22,410 bases of DNA from Physocladia obscura (GCA_027596945.1 JADGJH010000285.1:1-22410), one strand, 5' to 3'; shown: positions 12,870 to 22,171, counted from the stretch's first letter. The notes: a model not told the origin generated them from the sequence alone. Program-made: numbers and translations.

Positions 12870-14009
12870 TTACAAGTCTTCCAAAGACTTGAGAGTTGCC
12901 TCCCTGCAAAATTTTTTAAAAAAAAATACAGTTAGAATGAAGCCAATGATGGATGGATAAAATAAAATAAAAATTGGCGTGGTGATGGCACTCAACAATT
13001 CTGCCTTGACAGCGTTGTACTTGGTGGTAAGCTCTTCAAACTTTTTCTCAAGTTCGACTTTTTCAGTGTCAATCTGCTTTGCCTTACGCTCGTGGTGTTC
13101 AGAGTGAACTTCGAGAGAACGAGCCCTTTGTTTTGTTTTCAGTAAAAAAATTTTTAAAAAAAGGGAAAAAAAGTATAGTTTACTTGTCAGTAGCTTCCCT
13201 CCAAGCTTTTTCCTTCTCCTCCAATTGAGTTTCAAGCAACTGAACTTTACGGGAAAGAACGGCGATCTGAGAGTCTTCCTTCTCACCATCAGCTTTCTTG
13301 ACTTTAACCTGCGAAAAATATGGTAAGACAAAAACAAAACGAGATGAAGAAAAAACCTCTTCGACTCTCTTTTCAGTTCTCTCCAAGTCCATCTGCAGCA
13401 ACTTGATCTTGTTGTTCAAGTTCTGCACCTCAGTCTCTTTCCTTGCAAGCTCAGCCTTAAGCTCCTTGACATCGCCTTCAGCCTTTTCTGCGCGAACCTG
13501 GTTCGCCTCTGATTCGATACGAAGCTTCTCAAGTTTCTATTAAAGGTGTTTTTTTTTGTTTTTTGGTTGTGGTTTTTTTTTTTTGGGTTGGTGAGGAAGT
13601 GTCTACAGGACCAAAAAAAAAAGGGGGGGAAGGGTGAAGGAGAAATTGAAGAGAATGTAGAAGAAAAACATTGAAAATAGAGAATGTAACGAGGGTGTTT
13701 TGATCTCGCGATCATCGTTATAATGTCAATGGAAGGGAAGGAGAATCTTCTAGAGCGTAAATTGGGCAATCACAAATTGATGCTGTTTGAAAACCACCCA
13801 GTCTGATCACACTGGCTATAGAAAGCAGAAGCACGCGGAAATAGAAGTCGAGATATTTCACACAGGCGTAAAAGAATAAAAATAGCCAAGGGAAGGGACA
13901 GAAACGACGAATAATATAGAATATAATTTAAGAGGAAAAAAAACGGTGGGTAGAAAGGGAATCGCTCAGGAAAACAGAAAGCTCAACGAACCTCCTTGAT
14001 CCTGTCCAT
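12870..14009 (-). CDS. cdc8: Tropomyosin, fungal type (161 aa)
   Basis: Tropomyosin is a coiled-coil dimer that polymerises along actin filaments and controls access of myosin and other actin-binding proteins. In fungi it stabilises actin cables and the cytokinetic ring. Five minus-strand exons: 14009-13992, 13536-13357, 13308-13184, 13125-12997, 12903-12870. They join in frame to 161 residues, the same length as fission-yeast Cdc8 and budding-yeast Tpm2. The protein starts MDRIKEKLEKLRIESEANQV, continues as an unbroken heptad pattern rich in E/K/L/A, and ends ELEATLKSLEDL. There is no globular domain. The first coding exon is only MDRIKE; the start is chosen because fungal tropomyosins begin this way. 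Introns are 455, 48, 58 and 93 bp. It is divergent from the small heat-shock gene. Codon choice favours C/G-ending codons (CTT, AAG, GAG) more than dynein does, consistent with high expression. The yeast symbol is used by analogy. Confidence 0.92.
13537..13991 (-). other. Tropomyosin intron 1 (455 bp), low complexity
   Basis: The donor GTTCGT at 13991 and acceptor TTTAATAG ending at 13537 (both read on the minus strand) bound the longest intron in the window. It holds a purine run of A's then G's at about 13613-13632 (plus strand), further purine-rich sequence to about 13670, long T/G runs at 13548-13586, and an 18-bp near-palindrome at 13798-13815. I found no convincing snoRNA or other RNA gene in it. 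Confidence 0.8.
13798..13815. repeat. 18-bp near-perfect palindrome
   Basis: CCAGTCTGATCACACTGG reads the same on both strands except at one symmetric position pair (the C at position 6 and the C at position 13). It lies in tropomyosin intron 1, about 180 bp downstream of the start codon. It could be a dimeric protein-binding site or chance. Confidence 0.6.
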
Positions 14010-14312
14010 TGCAATTACTGGTAATCGTAGAACGGTTTGGTTTTGCGATTTGTGTTTTATGATTGTTCAGGTGAGAAAGCTTTGTTTGCACCCAACCAAA
14101 AAAATTTTGATACCTTTTTTTCGAAGTTTGAAAGTAAAACAATTCAAGCTGTATTCAGTCTTAAAAAAAAAAACTCCCATTATTTTAATCCCCGTAGAAA
14201 TCAAGTTGTACTGGTCATCTCCAAGAAAATATTCGTAAAACAAGAATCTCGGTTTTCTTCAGAATTCAATTGAGGGAAGAAAAAAAAAGAAGCATAAAAG
14301 GGTGTAACGAAG
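14010..14312. promoter_or_regulatory. Divergent promoter region, tropomyosin / sHSP
   Basis: These 303 bp separate the start codons of tropomyosin (minus) and the small heat-shock protein (plus), so both promoters should lie here. The sequence is AT-rich with A and T runs. A cluster of TTC/GAA units at 14255-14267 resembles a heat-shock element, but the spacing is one base short of the nTTCnnGAAn rule. No classical TATA box at a sensible distance was found. Confidence 0.5.
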
Positions 14313-15849
14313 ATGGAAGAGGCCAGTTCTAACACAGATTTCTCGCTTGCCAAAGCCAGCACAGCCGCAAGCCATTCCAGTTTAAATTCAACACCGAGCA
14401 ACAATATTGGCAATGTCAGCAGCAATACCAGCGTAACCCAAACCGGCAACGGCACTGACAAAAGGACCATGTTTGATGCTGACATTGATGCCGATTTTGT
14501 TCTGGACGGCGCATCAACAGTCTCAGACTCGCTGTCCTCTGCTTCTTCGTCAGGCACTTCTACCAGTTCCAGTTCCAGTGCAAATTCTGCGTCGAAATCC
14601 CGCGTTGTCGGTTCGAAAAACACAGCCAATTCTCCAAATTCCCACACTGAAACCACCGCAGAAACACCAAAAGTTCACCAAGACGAAATCCACTATAAAA
14701 AAAATGCGGCGGCAGCTGCACGCATCAAACCTTCCCTGAGAGATCGCGTTGCGTTTTACGAAAAAGTTGTTGCCGGAAACACCCTGAATTTCGGCCCAGG
14801 CAAGAACAATAAATCCTTCCGCCGCGACGCTTTGCCCAGATTTTCCAAGAGTGCGACATCTCGCTTGCTTGAAAAGTATCAGCAGCGTCTTGGACTTGTC
14901 AAGAAAGAAAATGCATTGCTAGCTGCCGTACAAATGTTGCCGGTTTCAAAGCTGGTGGTGGCGCAGCACGAACAACAACAAAGCAAAAAGCAGTCAGAAA
15001 ACGCAGGGAATCAAACGCAAACGCATCAGCAAGAGCAAAAAGTCATGGTAGATTCTGTGCTGCAGAAAAAATATATTCCACTTCTGCAAACATTCAACAA
15101 GAATCCGGTACAACTACGTCATCGCCGCAATATCAACAGTTCTTCAGGAAACAAAATCGTATCAATTGATCAGCATGACTTTGATGAATCTTGGTTACGC
15201 ATTATCAAAATGATTGCTGCTAAAAAAAAGTGCCTTGCAATTTTGCTTGAAAGTCACATTAATCCCACCCCTCTTGATTCTGACCACCCGATTCGCCAAA
15301 TATTTGAGCCGCCTGTTGATTACTTTGAGACAAAAGAAGAAGTTCATCTTTTTGTTGAGTTGCCTGGAACGAGAACAGAAGGTATCAGTCTTTAATTTAT
15401 TTTTTGCACTCTAAATTTTCTTATTAGACGTCGATATTGAAATACTGAAAAACGGAGAAGAAATATTGATTCAAGGGTTTGTCATGGGTTTTCTGACGGT
15501 AAGTTTTTGTCGGAACAGAACGAAAAAAGAAGATTGTAACTCAATTATCAATTCTTATCCAATAGGAGACTTTCAGGGACGATGAAATTATTTGCTCCAA
15601 AAAAGAAATCCGTTCAGGAAAATTTTGGCGGCGTATCGCGATCCCTGTTGGCATTGTTCCTTTCCATTCAGCAGCAACAATGTTCAACGGAGTGTTGCAT
15701 TTGCGGTATTTATCTCCTAAATCGAATTTATAAATTTGATTTATAAAATTCTCATCAGTGTTCAGAAAAAATCGGCTGAAACGTCAACGGATTCTGATAT
15801 TGTCAATAGCACAGTTACTATCGAAACAACGGTACAGGAAACAGATTGA
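14313..15849 (+). CDS. Small heat-shock protein (HSP20/alpha-crystallin) with long N-terminal extension
   Basis: This is a predicted ATP-independent chaperone that holds unfolding proteins. Four exons, 14313-15381, 15428-15498, 15566-15705 and 15759-15849, join to 456 residues. The alpha-crystallin domain occupies about residues 335-430: YFETKEEVHLFVELPG, DVDIEILKNGEEILIQG, RSGKFWRRIAIP, and the signature ATMFNGVLHL (417-426, the family's A-x-x-x-n-G-V-L). The tail holds V446-T447-I448, a possible I/V-x-I/V oligomerisation motif. Typical members are 150-250 residues, so the roughly 330-residue N-terminal region is unusual. Residues 1-125 are Ser/Thr/Asn-rich and probably disordered, 137-220 are basic and likely helical (SLRDRVAFYEKVVAG at 141-155), and 220-250 are Gln-rich. 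The domain is only visible after splicing; introns are 46, 67 and 53 bp. The start is the first in-frame ATG, so the protein could begin later. It converges on GNL1, with 45 bp between the stops. Confidence 0.85.
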
Positions 15850-15875
15850 CGAAATAGCATCGGGTTTTAAATCGG

Positions 15876-15881
15876 AATAAA
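15876..15881 (+). terminator. Polyadenylation signal AATAAA, sHSP gene
   Basis: A canonical AATAAA lies 27 bp after the sHSP stop codon, in the 45-bp gap before the convergent GNL1 stop. Cleavage 10-30 bp further on would place the transcript's 3' end inside the last GNL1 exon. Confidence 0.55.
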
Positions 15882-15894
15882 ATTATATGCCAAA

Positions 15895-18538
15895 TTATTC
15901 ATCAGCCAAAGAAAGAAGTTCAAACGCATTTTTCCTGTTCACCGATTTCTCATTAACCACATCATCATCGTCTTCAGAAATAAATTCGTTTCCGGCGACC
16001 GCCTCCGCCACCACATTTGATTTCTGCATTCTCCCCTTTTTTTCACCACCTCGATTGCCATCAGCACGCATCTGCATAAATTCGTTATCAGCAGTATACT
16101 TCGCTGTTTCAGAAGTCTGCTGGGCGGCAAAATATCCAGGCGGTTTGAATCCCAGTAAGAGACGGCCATCATTTGCCATCCGAAGCAGTAAATTTGCAGC
16201 CCGATACACGTCTGGTCGGGCAACTCGCGGCGTTAAAAATCCACGCTGTATCGCGAATGCTAATTACAGGTGACCGAAAAAATAAAAACAATAAAAAAGT
16301 AAAAAGTAAACACAAAGACAATCACTGTGAGAATTTAAAAGTTGAAAAAAAGAGGAGAACGAGTGGAAAACCTTCACAAATATCCCAAGCACTCCATTGG
16401 TATGAAGCTAAAGTGTTTGACCGCTCTTTTTGAGCTTTCGTCGTTGCATCTTGGTCATTAGAGTTATTGAATGAGGATTTCACGCCTGTGCCTTTGCCAG
16501 TGCTTTCAAGCGGCGGATGCAGATTTAAGACTTTTTCAATAGGCACGTGTTCAGCAAGGAACTGTATTGCACTGTATGGTTCCTGAACTTGAGCAATTTT
16601 GTACATTCCAGAAAGTATCTTTTATTTTTTATGAATTAAATTTTTTGTTGTTTTCTGTCACTCACCTGAATTGGTTTCGGTAAAACTGCCGGAAACACAA
16701 GGCCAGGACAATCGCAAAGGCGTACAGTCTTCGTTAAATGGATTGTTTGGAAATGCTTTGTGTGACCTGGAGTGCTTGAAGTTGAAACAACCTTCTTTCC
16801 CAAAATTCCATTTATTAGAGACGATTTACCAACATTACTATAACCATTGATTTGAAATATAAGAAGAAAAAAAGAAAAAGTTATCGACAAAAAACAAAAC
16901 ATATGGGATGAGAGAGCAGTACTCAACGGATGGCCGATTAATCCGATCGTTATCATATCAGTACGTGGATCAAGTTCATTAATTGAATTTGAAGCATCAC
17001 TTTCTTTGTTGATATCGCCGTCAGATACATTCGCATCATCGTCATCATTATCATCTTCATCACTGAATTCATCCTGATTGTCTGCTAAATTTTTCAATGC
17101 TGCCGCGTTTTCTTGCAGATTTTTTTCTCGTTGCAAACGATGCCGAGTTTTGCGTCCAGTGCCACCACCACCGTGAAAATCGTATGATGAAGCCTCGACG
17201 CTTTTCATTGTACTTCTTTCGCTGTCTTGCTCTGATTTTCTTCTCTGCTCTTCCGCTGCTTCTTGTTTTGCTTTCTTTGATTCCTCTTCTTGAATCATCC
17301 TAATTATTTGGGGGAAAAAAAAGAATTTTACGCGTTAATTACATATTCAAGAGAACAACCCATACGTTTCCCAGTCAACAAGATTTCCTTTGGCATCAAA
17401 TAGTTCGACATTTCGACAGGCACGCAAAATTTGCTCCACACCGACAGCACGGACATATCGTTTGATTCGCTTATCAATCTTTGTCCGAGTGGCAAGGATG
17501 GAAGAATTAGGAACATTATTGCTACGGAGATGTGCTTCACGTGGATATACGCTAAAAGATGCGATATTAATTCCAGGAAATTGAGCAAGAAAGTAAGCAG
17601 TCCAGGCTTCGAGTGTCGAAGAATCAACGAGATCAATTTTGTTAAAGACAAGAACAAGATGTTTCTGATGGCGCGTTACAACATAATCAAATAGAGTTGG
17701 GGGAAAATGCAGAACTGGGTGTCTCGCATCGACAACAAACAGTATAATATCCGATATTTCGACAACACGCCAAAGCTGACGCCACACTTCCAAATTGTGT
17801 TCGAAATAGCTCAATTCAACAGGGCTGTGAGTCGCATAGATCTTAGAGAGCCATTCGGCAAAGACACGTTCTTCGCGCGATTCGACTGTTTTTTTTGACT
17901 CTCCTTTGAACCATTGGGGGCGCTGAGGGAACGAAATCACGTTTCCGGGTATGTATAAGTCATTGAATCCAATTTCGAGGGATGACTGTATCGTGTGGTA
18001 AGTAACACCACATATCACTGTCGAAGAATAAATACCTTTGGTACACGAACAAGAGGAAGCTGTGCGAGCTTTTTTCGCAATATTATCTCCTCATGGGTGA
18101 GCTTTGCAAATACCGATATCAGCCTGCGGAAGAATGATAAACACGATATTAACTAGCTTCGCGTGAAGATGGAAAACATAACATCAGCACGAACTTATTT
18201 TGGTCAGGAAGAGCAGTTGTTGGACCAGGTGGATTACGCGAGGAAGGGTGAATTCGAGTGTGGTTTCGAGTCTGACTTTGTGGATTGAGACTAGCGAGAA
18301 ACTCGTCGACAGAACCAGAACCACCGTGATTGCTATCTGGGACAACTATCGCGGCAGTGGTGATGGATGTGTTTGTTTTGCTGCTGTTGCTCCCAGCCCC
18401 GATGCCACTATTAGTTTGACTATAACCGGGTTCACTGGCAATTGAGCTTTCGGTGTTTTCGGCTCGGTTGCTACGGATTCTTTCTCGCTTTGCGGCTAAC
18501 TGAGCTTTCTTTGCTTTTGTGCTGAAGGCTTTTGGCAT
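15895..18538 (-). CDS. GNL1: GNL1-like circularly permuted GTPase
   Basis: GNL1 belongs to the YRG/HSR1-MMR1 permuted GTPases, a nucleolar group linked to ribosome biogenesis. Seven minus-strand exons: 18538-18195, 18123-18036, 17985-17366, 17299-16928, 16837-16666, 16618-16372, 16259-15895. They join in frame to 735 residues (human GNL1 has about 607). The permuted order is clear: G4 NKID at 259-262 precedes G1 GHPNVGKS at 473-480, followed by G2 in TPGHT (497-501) and G3 DCPG (517-520). Family segments include LSYFEHNLEVWRQLWRVVE, DARHPVLHFPP, GILGKKVVSTSSTPGHT, YKIAQVQEPYSA, SAWDICEAF, DVYRAANLLLRMANDGRL and KPPGY. The basic N-terminus starting MPKAFSTKAKKAQL matches the family, which fixes the start although the frame stays open about 100 codons upstream. 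Between G4 and G1 lie a charged E/K/Q helix and a D/E-rich tract, longer than in the human protein. Introns: 71, 50, 66, 90, 47 and 112 bp. Confidence 0.94.
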
Positions 18539-18559
18539 GAAAATTGAATCGAAACTAAC
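18539..18559. promoter_or_regulatory. 21-bp spacer between divergent start codons
   Basis: This is the whole gap between the GNL1 start codon (minus) and the zinc-cluster factor start codon (plus). It contains an in-frame TGA (18545-18547) ahead of the plus-strand start, so that ATG is the earliest possible without an upstream exon. It is too short to hold two promoters and two 5' leaders, so each gene's promoter must overlap the other gene's transcribed or coding sequence, unless upstream non-coding exons exist. Confidence 0.55.
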
Positions 18560-21500
18560 ATGAGTGAACCAAAGAAAATCAAAACAACCAATACGAGCAG
18601 CGGCAGCAGCACTGGCAACAGCACCGGAAATACCACTGACGAAATCATAAGCGGAAGAAGCACAAATGAAAGCGGTGGGTGGCGCGCCAATGGCGGTAAT
18701 GCAAACACTGATAGTGCTGGCAAGAGCTTCAGTATTTCGAGCACCAGCAGCACCAACATCAGCAAGAGCTCTATCAGTAATAGCAACAACAATACCAGCG
18801 CCTCCGCAAACAGCATCAAAATCAACATCAACAGCCATTGCCATAGTTTTGCGAACATCTCGAAACTGTCCTCTCCAACTCCTGCAAATATTTGGTCACA
18901 ACCAGAACCTTCGTTTCGTTCTATTCTGCATTCTCAATCGCTTTCCGATCCATATGCTCACTCTTCTTCCCTCAATAATTCCCTCAATGAAAGAAAAAAA
19001 CTGACTCGGGCTTGCGGTACAAACTGGGTTTTTTTTTTCTTCTAAATTTTTTCCTTTTTTCCAATACATATTTACTTACTAATACTAATAATCGAAGACC
19101 GATGCCGGATTCGCAAACGCAAATGCGATGCAGGGCGTCCATTTTGTTCAAATTGTGTCAAAGGTGAACCAGAGCCGCATCTTACTTGCACGTATGACAT
19201 GCAAGCAAAAAAGCGTGGGCCCAAACCAGGATTCAAAGAATACGAGCGTTTGGCCAGTATGGAACAACAAACATCTAATATTTCTGCAAACAATGGAATT
19301 AGAGCTGGCAGTGTTGAAGGTTGTGGTTCAAATTTTGTCCATATTGGCAACTCTTTTGGAGACAATAACATTACTGTTAATGGTAGCAGTGGAATCAGTC
19401 GTAGTATTTACGGTAATGGTAATGCTTTGTTTAGCGTTTCTTCATCGACACCACTGGAATCAAGTCTGCTTGATTCGACTGCAGAAAGAATGCATCTGCT
19501 TGTTCAAGAAGCTTCGAAACTACCGATGAGGAACGCAATAGCCGATGTTATCACCAGCTCTATCAACGATAGTCTCGTTGGAAACACTTCCATCTTTGGA
19601 TCTGTAAATAATTCAGATTCTCCTTTAGCGATCAACGATCCACAGCATTTTTCCATCAGCCAACCTTTGGCTGGAGACACTTTATTTAACACTCAATTTG
19701 ACTTTGGCGGTTGGTTGTTTTTTATTGTTATTAATTTTTGCTGTTGTGGATTCAATTGGTTTTTTTAAACGCAGCTTATTTAAATCTTCTCATTTTTCAG
19801 AGTCTTTGTTTTCGTTTCAATCGATTATTGGCCAATCGTTTTTTCCATCAACAAATTGGAACTCAACTGACACTTTGACAAATATTTTGGATAGTATCAC
19901 TTCACCTGTAGTTTCGGTGGGATCGTTTGGATCAAAAACTGCGGAAACGCATATCTCTCCGATTCTTGGATCTACGACTCTTACAAATAATAACTCTAAT
20001 ACCTCAGCAACTACCAGCTATAATGTCACTTTTAATTCTACAAATTATACTCTCAACATACTCGAACAAGATTTGGTGAAACTTTTTTTCTCTCACATCT
20101 CTCTGAAAGTATACCTATTCCACGAACCATATTTTCTCGCAAATCTCTATCCAGTCAACAAGCATCCATCATATCTTATTTTTGCCATATGTGCTGTGGC
20201 CAGTCTATTTTCAGCTCATTCTGATATCCTCGCTTTTGGAACAACTCACAACGCTGCTGGTGAATACACTGGGAAAAGTATGAGTTGTATTGATGGCATG
20301 GAAAGAATCAGCGATTTAAACTCTGATTGCATTGAAGTTATCCAAAGTTTGATGTTGCTTGCACTTGTTGAATACGGTTTCAACCAGCCTGAAAAAGCAT
20401 ACCGTAAAATGGTCCAGGCAATTCAAATGGCAATCAGACTCAAAATTGACATCGAAGACCCAAATGTTGCCATGAATCCATTATCAGTATGGGTTGACAA
20501 GACTATTTTTTATTCGCCTGATAAACTGTTAGCACGGCGAAAATTGTGGGAATTCTGCCTGTATTTTGATACCTGTGTTGGATTGGTCGGCGGACTACCA
20601 CTTGTTATTCATGAAGCCGCGTACTCATACTTACTGTCACCGCCAAACACACAAGATGCTGAAACGCAACTAAACACGGCTGCTAAAATAAAGCCCGAAC
20701 GCACAGAAAAAATTCAGCAAATAAAAGCACAGCTTGAAAATGAGCGCGAAAAAATGGAACAAGGGTTGCAATACTTCCGAAACATTTTGGAAAATCCACC
20801 CAGTGCAACTATATTCAATGAAGTTGGGATTCCTGTGAAGCCACGGCCTCTGTGTATATATGATCGTTATCATGTGATTATGAACCAGCTTTGTTTTATC
20901 CTTCGACGCGTTATTCGCATGAATTACACCGTCCGAACCACAAAACAGAACTATAATACCACAGCCATAACAAAACTCAATAGCAGCTACAATCCCGGTT
21001 TAGCAATTGTACAATCATTGATCCCCCCACCACAAGACACTGTTCTAATCCACGATGCGCTGATTGATTTTTACCACTCTTTGCCACCCGAATACAAACC
21101 ATTCAAATCCTTTACGCAATTTTATCCTGTCTCAAAATGCAATCAGGAAGGAGATAATAGCGGTAGTGGCAGTAATAGTGATTTCCATCCGGGATTCGCA
21201 TCTGACTTTGATCCAACGCAAATTCATGTCATTTCGATCATCACTAATTTGATTTGCGGCGTCGTGATGCTGCATCTTCCACGGACGGATAATATGCGCG
21301 CGGCATTTAAACTTGACTCGATTGGTTGTGGACAAGGTAATAGCGCCAGCAGTGAGAGAAAAGTTGCAAGTGCTGAAGTTCTACTTATTGCGAGAAAGGC
21401 AATGGTGTTTCTTGTACAGGGATTTCTACCTGCAGATGTTGCAGACAAAGATACCCCCGTCTTCGGGGATGTATCTGGATCTGGTGACATAAATGCTTGC

Positions 21501-22061
21501 GTTGGCGTGCAATTTGTTGCTGGTAACAGCGACAGATCTGGGATTAGAAAATCTCGGATTCAAGACGGTAGAGATGACGAAGTTGATCCAACATTTGCCA
21601 CGAGGGCAGATAAAACGGTTCATTCGTTCCTTGGAGAACATGATGGCAGCAACAACGGTGGCGGTGGCGGCGGCGAAAGCAATAGTGCAAATTCCATAAC
21701 AGCAGAGTCGTTGTTTGATTCGTCCGAGCTGCAACAGCCAACTTGGTCTAGAATACGCCGTCAGTCAATATCGGCCCGGCAGGAGCATCCGCTAGAAGCT
21801 AATGTTGGCCTTTTTTGCGATCCTGTCGTTGGTTATAATATATTTTCGGTTTCAGTGGCTGGAATTGCGGTTGCGAGTGGTGGCAGCAATGAGGAGTTTA
21901 GTAGTGAGGCGTTAAATGCTATGGAACGAACGATTGAGAATGTTGACTTGAGAGTTATGGATCTTATAACATTTGTGTGGCCGGTTTGTGCATCATTGAG
22001 CGAGCGTTTGAAGCGTGTTGTTGAAGTTGCATCCCGAAAGAGACAAGAAAGAAAAAGGTGA
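18560..22061 (+). CDS. Zn2Cys6 zinc-cluster transcription factor with fungal-specific TF domain
   Basis: A predicted nuclear DNA-binding regulator; targets unknown. Three exons, 18560-19016, 19098-19709 and 19801-22061, join to 1,109 residues. The binuclear zinc cluster spans residues 152-183: Cys at 152, 155, 162, 169, 172 and 183 (CDRCRIRKRKC, then FCSNC), spacing C-x2-C-x6-C-x6-C-x2-C-x10-C. The last gap is slightly longer than usual. A basic linker KKRGPKPGF follows. The fungal-specific TF (Fungal_trans, MHR) domain covers about residues 440-640, including VYLFHEPYFLANLYP, YRKMVQAIQMAIRL and RRKLWEFCLYFDTCVGLVGG. A short charged coiled coil follows (ERTEKIQQIKAQLENEREKM). The first 145 residues, 190-440 and parts of 860-1010 are Ser/Asn/Thr/Gly-rich and probably disordered. 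Intron 1 (81 bp, TACTAAT branch site near 19083) splits the codon right after the first cluster cysteine; intron 2 is 91 bp. No relationship to a named regulator could be fixed. Confidence 0.92.
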
Positions 22062-22062
22062 C

Positions 22063-22141
22063 AATAAAATTTAGAAGGAAATAATGGTATTAACTGAATT
22101 TTTTTTTAGTTAGTTTAGTGCGTAAATAAATAGTAAATAAA
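22063..22141 (+). terminator. Polyadenylation signals of the zinc-cluster gene
   Basis: AATAAA occurs at 22063-22068 (immediately after the stop), 22125-22130 and 22136-22141. The latter two are better placed for a normal 3' UTR. Confidence 0.5.
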
Positions 22142-22165
22142 TCAAATAATTGAAAGCCCATTAAA

Positions 22166-22171
22166 TTTATT
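22166..22171 (-). terminator. Polyadenylation signal for the minus-strand Pro-rich gene
   Basis: The plus strand reads TTTATT, which is AATAAA on the minus strand. It lies about 64 bp downstream of the stop of the partial minus-strand frame at 22235. Confidence 0.4.

Noticed and set aside
13537..13991. Possible box C/D snoRNA in tropomyosin intron 1.
   Set aside because: Weak box C-like GATGAT/TGATG strings occur, but no properly spaced box D or terminal stem was found.
14255..14267. TTC/GAA cluster resembling a heat-shock element upstream of the sHSP.
   Set aside because: The inverted TTC and GAA units are one base apart instead of two, so it does not meet the nTTCnnGAAn rule; AT-rich sequence yields such clusters by chance.
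13996..14273. Plus-strand open frames (about 80 codons) between tropomyosin and sHSP.
   Set aside because: They are rich in K/F/I from A and T runs, lie in the shared promoter region and overlap the tropomyosin first exon; no family resemblance.
18596..18625. AGC/GGC/AAC trinucleotide repetition resembling a microsatellite.
   Set aside because: It is imperfect and codes for the Ser/Gly/Asn-rich arm of the zinc-cluster factor; ordinary low-complexity coding sequence.
18539..18844. GNL1 frame stays open about 100 codons upstream of the chosen start, with an ATG at 18844 (minus).
   Set aside because: The upstream translation is Ala/Val/Leu-rich, the antisense shadow of AGC/AAC-rich codons in the zinc-cluster exon 1. 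The MPKAFSTKAKK start matches the GNL1 family N-terminus.
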